From a bacterium (GTDB taxonomy: Bacteria > Patescibacteriota > Gracilibacteria > UBA1369 > LOWO2-01-FULL-3): a DNA stretch of 9,455 bases. How positions within the stretch are numbered: position 1 is the stretch's first letter; each line of letters begins with the position of its first letter. The DNA lies in the NCBI GenBank assembly GCA_027622635.1, contig JAQBYK010000039.1, positions 1-9,455 on the forward strand, given 5' to 3'. Below are positions 1 to 5,173 of this stretch, in pieces. The position numbers were made by a program, and so were the translations under genes. The notes beneath the pieces were generated by a model that saw nothing but the letters and a program-made list of their open reading frames with translations, did not search any database and was not told the DNA's origin.

Positions 1-137
1 CGGGAATATGGCTTAGAAAAAAGATCCACATACAAAGCCCTTACGGCATCGTCGGGTTCGACAATCAACACCGTATTAACATGTTTGTTTGGGTGGTGCA
101 AAGAAGTAAGCAAGTTTTCGAGACTGGGCTGATCCAT
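1..137 (-). CDS. Probable response regulator, N-terminal fragment (3' end outside window)
   Basis: Translating the minus strand from the ATG at 137 gives 45 residues before the window edge. Residues about 20-40 (VLIVEPDDAVRALYVDLF) look like the first beta strand, acidic cluster and first helix of a CheY-like receiver domain. The usual acidic pair reads Glu-Pro followed by Asp-Asp, a variant seen in some receivers. The phosphoacceptor Asp and any output domain lie outside the window. The ATG at 137 is preferred because a strong promoter ends 8 nt before it. The frame is open further upstream, to a TTG inside ispDF, but without a Shine-Dalgarno sequence. The gene is divergent from ispDF. It is a candidate partner for the two kinase-like proteins about 4-7 kb away, which is inference only. 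Such a short fragment could also belong to another Rossmann-like protein. Confidence 0.6.
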   Translation of the reverse strand, partial: MDQPSLENLLTSLHHPNKHVNTVLIVEPDDAVRALYVDLFSKPYS

Positions 138-145
138 AGAGTACG

Positions 146-173
146 ATTCTACAGGAAAACCGGCGTCTGTCAA
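146..173 (-). promoter_or_regulatory. Sigma70-type promoter of the response-regulator gene, predicted leaderless
   Basis: On the minus strand a perfect -35 TTGACA (168-173) is followed after 16 nt by a -10 TAGAAT (146-151). Only 8 nt separate the -10 from the ATG at 137. Transcription would start about 2 nt before or at the start codon. No Shine-Dalgarno sequence is present. Confidence 0.7.
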
Positions 174-179
174 GGGGCA

Positions 180-208
180 TTGCACTAATGATCCACTTAT
201 GCCAAAAT
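180..208 (+). promoter_or_regulatory. Weak candidate promoter of ispDF
   Basis: TTGCAC (180-185), a 17-nt spacer and CAAAAT (203-208) form a weak sigma70-like pair facing ispDF, overlapping the region of the divergent promoter. Transcription would start near 215. An AAGG at 219-222, 7 nt before the ATG at 230, could act as a short Shine-Dalgarno sequence. If so, ispDF would be translated from a leadered mRNA, unlike several neighbours. Confidence 0.3.
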
Positions 209-229
209 ACCACTCCGTAAGGCAAAAAT

Positions 230-1396
230 ATGAATCACGCAATCATCCTGGCAGCAGGCCAGGGACAAAGAATGAAGGCACGGAAAGACAAACTCTTGAT
301 GGAGGCGGGAGGAAATCCGGTGATTTATTATTCTCTGGCATCTTACAATGATCACTCCGACATAGACAACGTCATCATAGTGGCAAATGAAATCAACAAA
401 AAACAAATCGAAACCATCATTTCGTTTTATGGCTTCAACAAGGTCAGCAAAGTAATCACCGGCGGTCTCACCAGGCAGGAATCAATGAAGATGGGCCTCA
501 ATGAACTTAAGAAAACAGCAGACAAAAACGATGTTATTTTGGTCCACAATGCCGCAAATCCCCTTCCTTCGCATCAAGAAATTTCAGAAACAATACAACA
601 TACGGCGGAGTATGGAGCATGTATCGTGGGGCACTTCATAAACTCGACCGTAAAGGAAATTAATGAAGACCACATCATAAAAACCCATGATCGAGAGAAA
701 ATGTTCTTGGCTCAAACCCCTCAAGCCGCAAAATTTAGCGTTTTCGAAAAAGCCGCAAAGAATGCGGAAAAAAAGAAGCTGGAGGTGACAGACGAAGCGA
801 TGCTCTTAGAGGCAATAGGACAACCGGTGAGATACGTCGAGGCCCACGAAAACAATTTTAAAATAACAACAGAAGCCGACCACATCAGATTAAAATCAAT
901 CCTGGGCGATCTCCCAAGCGATGTTCGTGTTGGCATTGGACAGGATAGCCATGTTTTTGAGGAGAAGAAAAAGGGCTTGGTGCTGGGTGGCATTGAATTC
1001 CCGGACGAGCTAAAACTTGAGGCCAACTCAGACGGAGATGTTGTATTGCATGCGATTTTCAACGCTTTATCTCAGGCTATTGGAGACAATTCTATAGGAT
1101 TTTATTACGATGAGGTTCAAGGGCAAACAATTTACAAGAGCAAAGAATTCCTAAAACCACTCCTCCAAAAGATTAAAAAATCAAAATTCCGGATCAACAG
1201 TATAGGAGTAATGATTGAATGCAAAACTCCAAAAATCGACCCACTTGTCAGCAAACTCAAGAAATCAATCGCCACAATCCTGGGTGTCGATACTCGCAAA
1301 GTTGGCATTACCGCAACCAGCGGAGAAGAATTAACCGCATTCGGGGCAGGGCTTGGCATACAGTGTTTTGCTATCGTTTCATTGATGAAAGAATGA
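230..1396 (+). CDS. ispDF: Bifunctional IspD/IspF enzyme of the MEP isoprenoid pathway
   Basis: This 388-residue fusion would catalyse two steps: MEP plus CTP to CDP-ME (IspD), and CDP-MEP to MEcPP (IspF). The IspD part (about 1-225) shows the nucleotide-binding loop LAAGQGQRM with Arg14 and Lys21, then TGGLTRQES, AQTPQ and TDEA, and ends with a KITT motif (211-214). The IspF part (about 232-388) keeps the metal ligands Asp239, His241 and His274. It is divergent elsewhere: the usual HSD has become NSD (Asn266), the FPDTDP loop reads FYYDEV, and the CTP/diphosphate-side motif reads ATSGEELTAFG. In IspD, AARP has become AANP. Length is normal for an IspDF fusion. The TGA stop overlaps the ispE start as ATGA, so translation is probably coupled. 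The order IspD-IspF-IspE in two ORFs covers three consecutive pathway steps. Identity is secure; full activity of the IspF half is inferred. Confidence 0.95.
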   Translation: MNHAIILAAGQGQRMKARKDKLLMEAGGNPVIYYSLASYNDHSDIDNVIIVANEINKKQIETIISFYGFNKVSKVITGGLTRQESMKMGLNELKKTADKNDVILVHNAANPLPSHQEISETIQHTAEYGACIVGHFINSTVKEINEDHIIKTHDREKMFLAQTPQAAKFSVFEKAAKNAEKKKLEVTDEAMLLEAIGQPVRYVEAHENNFKITTEADHIRLKSILGDLPSDVRVGIGQDSHVFEEKKKGLVLGGIEFPDELKLEANSDGDVVLHAIFNALSQAIGDNSIGFYYDEVQGQTIYKSKEFLKPLLQKIKKSKFRINSIGVMIECKTPKIDPLVSKLKKSIATILGVDTRKVGITATSGEELTAFGAGLGIQCFAIVSLMKE

Positions 1397-2100
1397 AAAT
1401 TCTCGCACCAGCAAAGATTAATCTTGCCCTTGATGTGCTCAACAAAGGCTCGTCAGGATATCATGAAATACAAACGATTTTTCACGAAATCCCGGGGCTG
1501 TGTAATGAGGTTGAGATTATTGAAGGCAATTTCGCAAATAACAGAATGGTCGACGTGGATAGAGATCTTGCTCAAAGGGCACTACTTCTTTTCAAAGAAA
1601 AATTTTCAATAAAGAAAAACATTCAAGTCCGTATCAATAGAAAAATTCCGCCCGGGTCGGGTCTGGGAGGTGAGTCCTCCAATGCCGCCGCGGTTCTAAA
1701 AGGGTTAAACAAACTATGGGACTTGGGAATTTCTGAGGACCAACTACTAATACTAGCGGCAAAAATAGGCATGGACGTGCCATTCTTCATAATTGGAGGC
1801 ACAGCTCACGGCACTCATTATGGAGAAAAAATCACTCCACTAAAGCCAATAAAAAACCTTCAATTCAAGGTGGAAACAAAGTCAGTCAACACTCCTGACA
1901 AAACAAAACTGGCATATCATTCTCTAGACCTTGCGAAATGCGGCAAGAATACAACAAAGACCGAAAAACTCCTTGAAGCCATCGAAAAAAATGACCACCA
2001 AGGGATCGTCGAAAACCTCCACAACGATTTTGAAACACAGTTCATCGTGAAAAAAGGACGCCATCTATCAGGGTCCGGGCCTAGCACCTTCTCGGTTTAA
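1393..2100 (+). CDS. ispE: CDP-ME kinase (IspE), unusually short
   Basis: This GHMP-family kinase phosphorylates CDP-ME with ATP, the MEP step between IspD and IspF. The start at 1393 overlaps the ispDF stop (ATGA) and gives the canonical N-terminus MKILAPAKINLAL with Lys8. Other motifs are SGYHEIQT (21-28), the ATP loop PPGSGLGGESSNAA (86-99), the catalytic-Asp motif MDVPFF with Asp128, and a last GHMP motif SGSGPSTF (226-233). The protein has 235 residues, while family members usually have about 280-300. Roughly 20-25 residues are missing between NDFE (211-214) and SGSG. The C-terminal extension after SGSG is nearly absent, with the stop three codons after that motif. The reading frame is continuous and all catalytic motifs are present, so a compact functional enzyme is more likely than a pseudogene. 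The stop overlaps the convergent recR stop by 4 bp. Confidence 0.93.
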   Translation: MKILAPAKINLALDVLNKGSSGYHEIQTIFHEIPGLCNEVEIIEGNFANNRMVDVDRDLAQRALLLFKEKFSIKKNIQVRINRKIPPGSGLGGESSNAAAVLKGLNKLWDLGISEDQLLILAAKIGMDVPFFIIGGTAHGTHYGEKITPLKPIKNLQFKVETKSVNTPDKTKLAYHSLDLAKCGKNTTKTEKLLEAIEKNDHQGIVENLHNDFETQFIVKKGRHLSGSGPSTFSV

Positions 2101-2696
2101 AATTCAGATCTACCTTTGAGAGCCCGGCTTAGTGTGACTTCGTCTGCGTATTCCAGATCACCACCCACGGGCAAGCCTCGAGCAATTCTTGTAACTCGTG
2201 CTGAAGAATTTTGCAAGTGTTTTTGAATATAAAGCGCGGTCGCTTCTCCTTCCAAACTTGGATTTGTAGCCAAAATAACCTCATCAATGCCAGGGGAAAC
2301 ACGCGCAAACAATTCTTCCAGTTTCAATTGATCCGGCCCAATCCCATCAACCGGAGAAAGAGCACCATGCAAAACATGATAAAGTCCCTTGAAATCGCCG
2401 GTTTTCTCAAGCGCAACAACATCTAAAACTTCTTCCACGACACAAATCATGCTTTTATCCCGTCGTTCATCCGAGCAGAGCGGACAAGGATCCATCTCCG
2501 CAACATTCCAACATTCTCCGCAAAAAACCACATTCTTTTTGAGATTCAAAATAGACTCACCAAGCGGCTTTAACCGACTATCAGGAGAATGCAAAAGATA
2601 AATCGCCATCCGCTGTGCAGATTTTGGGCCAATACCCGGCAGCTTGGAAAGCTCTTCTATAAGGGTTCTAATTGATTTTGGCAAGAAATTAGACAT
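2097..2696 (-). CDS. recR: Recombination mediator protein RecR
   Basis: RecR works with RecO (and RecF) to load RecA at single-stranded gaps. The 199-residue protein has normal length and all expected parts: a helix-hairpin-helix (ELSKLPGIGPKSAQRMA), a four-cysteine zinc finger (CGEC then CPLC), and a Toprim domain with VVEEVLDVVALE, GLYHVLHG, LSPVDGIGP and NPSLEGEATA. The C-terminal signature is RIARGLPVGGDLEYADEVTLSRAL. The ATG at 2696 is chosen over the in-frame one at 2732 because family members begin at this point and a -10 element TAGAAT sits 8 nt before it. The longer form would add an atypical hydrophobic dozen residues and would start inside or upstream of the promoter. The gene is convergent with ispE; the two TAA stops share the palindrome TTAA. 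Confidence 0.97.
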   Translation of the reverse strand: MSNFLPKSIRTLIEELSKLPGIGPKSAQRMAIYLLHSPDSRLKPLGESILNLKKNVVFCGECWNVAEMDPCPLCSDERRDKSMICVVEEVLDVVALEKTGDFKGLYHVLHGALSPVDGIGPDQLKLEELFARVSPGIDEVILATNPSLEGEATALYIQKHLQNSSARVTRIARGLPVGGDLEYADEVTLSRALKGRSEF

Positions 2697-2704
2697 CGCA
2701 AAGC

Positions 2705-2710
2705 ATTCTA
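2705..2710 (-). promoter_or_regulatory. -10 element of recR, predicted leaderless
   Basis: TAGAAT lies on the minus strand 8 nt before the recR ATG at 2696. It is the same hexamer at the same distance as in the response-regulator promoter. No good -35 is seen 16-18 nt further upstream, so this promoter may be weak. No Shine-Dalgarno sequence is present, and this element supports the shorter recR start. Confidence 0.5.
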
Positions 2711-2743
2711 AATAGCACACAAGAAAAACCATAGCTTAAGTGC

Positions 2744-2791
2744 TTGACAAAGCACGAAAACCGAGTAAAGTACCAAGTCGTACAATATAAA
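2744..2791 (+). promoter_or_regulatory. Promoter region of the small acidic orphan
   Basis: A perfect TTGACA (2744-2749) is followed after 16 nt by TAAAGT (2766-2771). A second possible -10, TATAAA (2786-2791), lies 10 nt before the ATG at 2802 but lacks a good -35. The TTGACA is embedded in a perfect inverted repeat, with arms GTGCTT (2740-2745) and AAGCAC (2750-2755), which could be an operator. No Shine-Dalgarno sequence precedes the ATG. Confidence 0.45.
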
Positions 2792-2801
2792 TCCTAAAAA
2801 T

Positions 2802-3278
2802 ATGTCAATTAAAGGACCAGAAGGACCGGAAGACACAAGACCAAGCATTGCTGATGCTGAAGAAGCAGGAAGTACGGCCGAAGAGATAAAAGTCTTGCTT
2901 ATGCGCGGTGAACTAAAACCCCCGGACGACGATGAGCCACTGGGGTTCCCGGAGATCGACCTACGCAGATCACGGATAGTGGATGACCCGGATGGCAATG
3001 CTATTGGAGTTGCCTCTATCGAAGCCATCGAAAGAGCGGCACTGGAAAAACTAAGGGCATTAAGCGCTTCAGCAAGTGACCAAGTATGCAGCCTGGAGCA
3101 AGCACGAGCGGCAGAGTTATCAGATAACGAAATAAACATCGGTTTAATGCGCGGATGGATTGAGCAACCCGGAGATGATGAACCCCTTGAATTTCACGAC
3201 ATTCCGGAAATAGTCGAAATAGAGGCCAAAGCGGTTAGGCGCGCAATGGAGAATCAGCCACCGGAAGCGTCTCCATAG
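2802..3278 (+). CDS. Small acidic orphan protein with an internal tandem module
   Basis: I do not recognise this 158-residue acidic protein. It has no signal peptide or membrane segment, so it is probably cytosolic. It contains two copies of one module, residues 15-52 and 97-134, which align without gaps at an offset of 82 with 17 of 38 residues identical. Each copy has a predicted helix ending in LMRG, followed by an acidic Pro-rich stretch containing DDEPL and then a phenylalanine and an isoleucine at fixed positions. An Ala/Glu/Arg-rich helix (about 70-90) joins them. A TTGACA-type promoter, the internal duplication and snug packing between recR and pdxT argue that it is a real gene. Its stop lies 3 bp from the convergent pdxT stop. 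Similar helix motifs may occur in the two kinases and the large orphan downstream, so it may belong to that system; this is speculative. Confidence 0.75.
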   Translation: MSIKGPEGPEDTRPSIADAEEAGSTAEEIKVLLMRGELKPPDDDEPLGFPEIDLRRSRIVDDPDGNAIGVASIEAIERAALEKLRALSASASDQVCSLEQARAAELSDNEINIGLMRGWIEQPGDDEPLEFHDIPEIVEIEAKAVRRAMENQPPEASP

Positions 3279-3281
3279 GGC

Positions 3282-3830
3282 CTATCCACACATCTCCAAA
3301 AAATATCGATGAACACTCAGATCATCCGTTAATTCGGGGTGAAAGGTTGTTGCCATAAGTTTGCCGCTTCGCGCGGCCACAACATCTTTACCATATGTTC
3401 CCAAAACCTCCACACCCTCACCAGTCGAAACAATTTTCGGTGCCCTTATAAAAACCCCGGGAAACCTTATCCCCGGGGACGACACAGTCTCCTTAAACAC
3501 CACCTCCCCCTCAAAACTTTCCAATTGCCCCCCATATGCATTCCTCTCAACGTCGACATCCAAAAGCCCCATTTGCGAAAGCAAAATCGCTCCGGCACAA
3601 GTGCCCCAGACAGCCATTCCTTCCTCCACTCGCTGCAAAATCCCATCCCACAACCCAAACTTCTTCAATAATTTACCAAGAGTAGTGCTTTCTCCCCCGG
3701 GAATTATCAAGCCGCCCAAGCCGTCCAGGCCTGACACCTTCTTAACCAAAACCACATCCACAGATAGCTTTTGCAGGCAGTCCAGATGCTCTTTTACAGA
3801 TCCCTGTATATCTAATAGCCCGATCTTCAT
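3282..3830 (-). CDS. pdxT: PLP synthase glutaminase subunit PdxT
   Basis: PdxT hydrolyses glutamine and channels ammonia to PdxS, which makes pyridoxal 5'-phosphate from ribose 5-phosphate and glyceraldehyde 3-phosphate. The 182-residue length is near normal. It is a class I glutamine amidotransferase with the oxyanion-region motif GGESTT (45-50), the nucleophile Cys78 in WGTCAGAILLS, the family motif RNAYGGQLESFE (96-107), and catalytic His164 and Glu166 in TFHPE. The start at 3830 gives the typical MKIGLLDIQG. PdxS, its obligate partner, is encoded on the same strand but about 4.5 kb upstream, with three opposite-strand genes in between, so the two are unlikely to be one transcript. A terminator-like hairpin lies inside the coding sequence at 3450-3478. 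An AAGGG ends 1 nt before the ATG, too close for a normal Shine-Dalgarno sequence. Confidence 0.97.
   Translation of the reverse strand: MKIGLLDIQGSVKEHLDCLQKLSVDVVLVKKVSGLDGLGGLIIPGGESTTLGKLLKKFGLWDGILQRVEEGMAVWGTCAGAILLSQMGLLDVDVERNAYGGQLESFEGEVVFKETVSSPGIRFPGVFIRAPKIVSTGEGVEVLGTYGKDVVAARSGKLMATTFHPELTDDLSVHRYFLEMCG
3450..3478 (-). terminator. Intrinsic-terminator-like hairpin inside pdxT
   Basis: Read on the pdxT sense strand, CCCCGGG (3478-3472) pairs perfectly with CCCGGGG (3461-3455) across a 10-nt loop and is followed at once by five Ts (3454-3450). The form is that of a Rho-independent terminator: a 7-bp all-GC stem plus a T tract. It sits in codons for about residues 118-127 of PdxT, roughly 350 nt into the gene. 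Translating ribosomes would normally keep it from folding, so any effect would depend on translation. It may also be a chance result of codons for the repeated Pro-Gly. Confidence 0.35.
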
Positions 3831-3834
3831 ACCC

Positions 3835-3863
3835 TTGACATATACACCACAAGTTGATTTAAT
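3835..3863 (+). promoter_or_regulatory. Promoter of kinase-like gene 1, predicted leaderless
   Basis: TTGACA (3835-3840), a 17-nt spacer and TTTAAT (3858-3863) are followed 8 nt later by the ATG at 3872. Transcription should start about 2 nt before the ATG, and no Shine-Dalgarno sequence is present. The -35 overlaps the probable -10 of the divergent pdxT promoter, so the two promoters may interfere with each other. Confidence 0.7.
3839..3844 (-). promoter_or_regulatory. Candidate -10 of pdxT
   Basis: TATATG on the minus strand ends 8 nt before the pdxT ATG at 3830, the same distance seen at other genes here. It matches four of six consensus positions and no convincing -35 is visible. It overlaps the -35 of the divergent kinase promoter by two bases. 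Confidence 0.3.
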
Positions 3864-3871
3864 ACCAGCTA

Positions 3872-5164
3872 ATGATTAATTTTAGTGAAAAAATTTCGCC
3901 TCATCTGGGACCACCACTTGGTGAGGATAAAATCATCACCGGATTTCGCTTCGACGAACTAGGGGAAGCCGGTCTTTCAGCAGATCAAATTGAAAATATC
4001 AACGAAATTGCGGACACGATGATAGAGGAAGGAAAAAAAGGTAAACCTTTTGTGCTAACAGCAAATCTTTACACCCAAAAAATAACGGTGATGACAAAAG
4101 CTGAGCGAGAATATTTCGACAGAATATTCCTTAGCAAAGTCCTTAGAGCACTGCTGGAAGCCAAGCAAAATCTTCTAAGTTTTAAGGACTTAAGTGATGC
4201 GGATTTTGAAAGTGACAAGATTAAAGAAGCGGAGAATAAATTCCGGGTAATACAAAATTTAATCAACTTTGCCCGCTTCGTGTCAAGATTGACGGGACAA
4301 GTGCGACCGTTGGCTAAAATGATAGCCAATACGGCCCATGACCAGAATAACAGCCTCGTAGTGGTTCAATATTTAGATTTATATGCAAATGCGGAAACAG
4401 ACAGAGTAAGAGATCAACACAAAGCCATTATTGAGAAAAGTATGGACAGAACAGTTGCATTTTTAGGGCAAATATACGAAGCAAATCTGGCAATCGTTGA
4501 AGGTGACTTTTCCAAAGAAAAGTATGCGCTAAAGCATAGCCTGGAAGCAACATTGGAAAGACTGAGGTTAAACTCGGGCTACGAAGTGGTAGATGGAAAG
4601 GAAGCAAAGGTGGGCAATATATCGGTAAATATTAACCCGAATCTTGTGGTAAATGCGCAGGCTTCGGGTATTGCAGTCATGATTCTAAATTTATTAAAAA
4701 ATCCCGCCACTCTCTACCGCAATCAAAAATTTCCGATCGTTATGGAGTGTTATCCCGTTGATCCGGACTGCATCGAGATTTCGGTAAGAGACCACGGCCA
4801 GGGAATCAACATTACAGAGCTGAGAAAGTCGCTTGCACAAGCTGCAATCGTAAAGAGGTACGCAAGTAAAGAGTTAAGCCCATTCGAGGAGACATTGCTG
4901 GATCCGGCATGGACGAGCTATTTACCGGAAGCCGCATTAACCAGGCATCTTTTCAGTCGGGGAACCAGCTTGAGAGGGTCTTCGGGAATTGGGCTGGCAA
5001 TAGCTAAAACAATCGTAGATGGTCACGATGGAGACATCAGGATAGCAAATCATCCGGAAGGTGGGGCAGAGGTAAAAATTTTGCTGCCGAATACAGAAGA
5101 AACCGACAGAATAAAACGCTATCAATTAGTCCACAAAGCGCTTCTAAAGAGGCTTGGTGCTTAA
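3872..5164 (+). CDS. Soluble histidine-kinase-like protein 1 (DHp plus HATPase)
   Basis: This 430-residue protein has no membrane segment or recognisable sensor domain. An alpha-helical N-terminal region (about 30-145) leads to a dimerisation/phosphoacceptor segment with His156 in IANTAHDQNN, an H-D-x-x-N box in which Asn160 is at the phosphatase position. An ANLAIVEGDF linker (204-213) follows. The GHKL ATPase has an N-box LNLLKNPAT (Asn277, with Pro in place of the usual Ala), a G1 box DHGQG (307-311), an RGTS F-box-like element (363-366) and a G2 box GSSGIGLAI (369-377). G1 and G2 lie about 58 residues apart, roughly 30 more than in kinases such as EnvZ, so the ATP lid is enlarged. A tail LPNTEETD after the ATPase is shared with the paralogue at 6998. 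It starts at its own leaderless promoter and is probably cotranscribed with the orphan 9 nt downstream. Phosphorylation partner unknown. Confidence 0.85.
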   Translation: MINFSEKISPHLGPPLGEDKIITGFRFDELGEAGLSADQIENINEIADTMIEEGKKGKPFVLTANLYTQKITVMTKAEREYFDRIFLSKVLRALLEAKQNLLSFKDLSDADFESDKIKEAENKFRVIQNLINFARFVSRLTGQVRPLAKMIANTAHDQNNSLVVVQYLDLYANAETDRVRDQHKAIIEKSMDRTVAFLGQIYEANLAIVEGDFSKEKYALKHSLEATLERLRLNSGYEVVDGKEAKVGNISVNINPNLVVNAQASGIAVMILNLLKNPATLYRNQKFPIVMECYPVDPDCIEISVRDHGQGINITELRKSLAQAAIVKRYASKELSPFEETLLDPAWTSYLPEAALTRHLFSRGTSLRGSSGIGLAIAKTIVDGHDGDIRIANHPEGGAEVKILLPNTEETDRIKRYQLVHKALLKRLGA

Positions 5165-5173
5165 CAGAATTAT

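Noticed and set aside
1219..1392. Longer ispE frame starting at 1219
   Set aside because: The extension lies wholly inside ispDF and has no family resemblance. The true start MKILAPAKINLAL at 1393 overlaps the ispDF stop.
1394..1396. TGA recoded as glycine, as in some candidate phyla
   Set aside because: TGA ends ispDF exactly at the ispE start and ends the large orphan just before a promoter and kinase 2. No in-frame TGA is seen in the conserved genes.
2030..2100. Frameshift or pseudogene explanation for the short ispE end
   Set aside because: The frame continues through the conserved SGSGP motif to the stop, and the sequence beyond belongs to recR on the other strand.
2697..2732. Longer recR start at 2732
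   Set aside because: It adds about 12 atypical residues, and the -10 element TAGAAT at 2705-2710 would lie inside the coding sequence. RecR family members start at the 2696 Met.
2740..2755. Hairpin as an intrinsic terminator
   Set aside because: No T tract follows the stem on either strand, and it lies between two divergent starts where no transcript should end.
2708..3139. Long minus-strand open frame opposite the small orphan
   Set aside because: Ser/Ala-rich antisense shadow of an acidic coding sequence. It would also overlap the recR promoter, and the plus-strand frame has an internal repeat and promoter.
3831..3837. AAGGG as the pdxT Shine-Dalgarno sequence
   Set aside because: It ends only 1 nt before the ATG, too close for normal ribosome positioning.
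3361..3879. Plus-strand open frame opposite pdxT
   Set aside because: Low-complexity Pro/Ser/Thr-rich shadow. The opposite strand encodes a complete PdxT.
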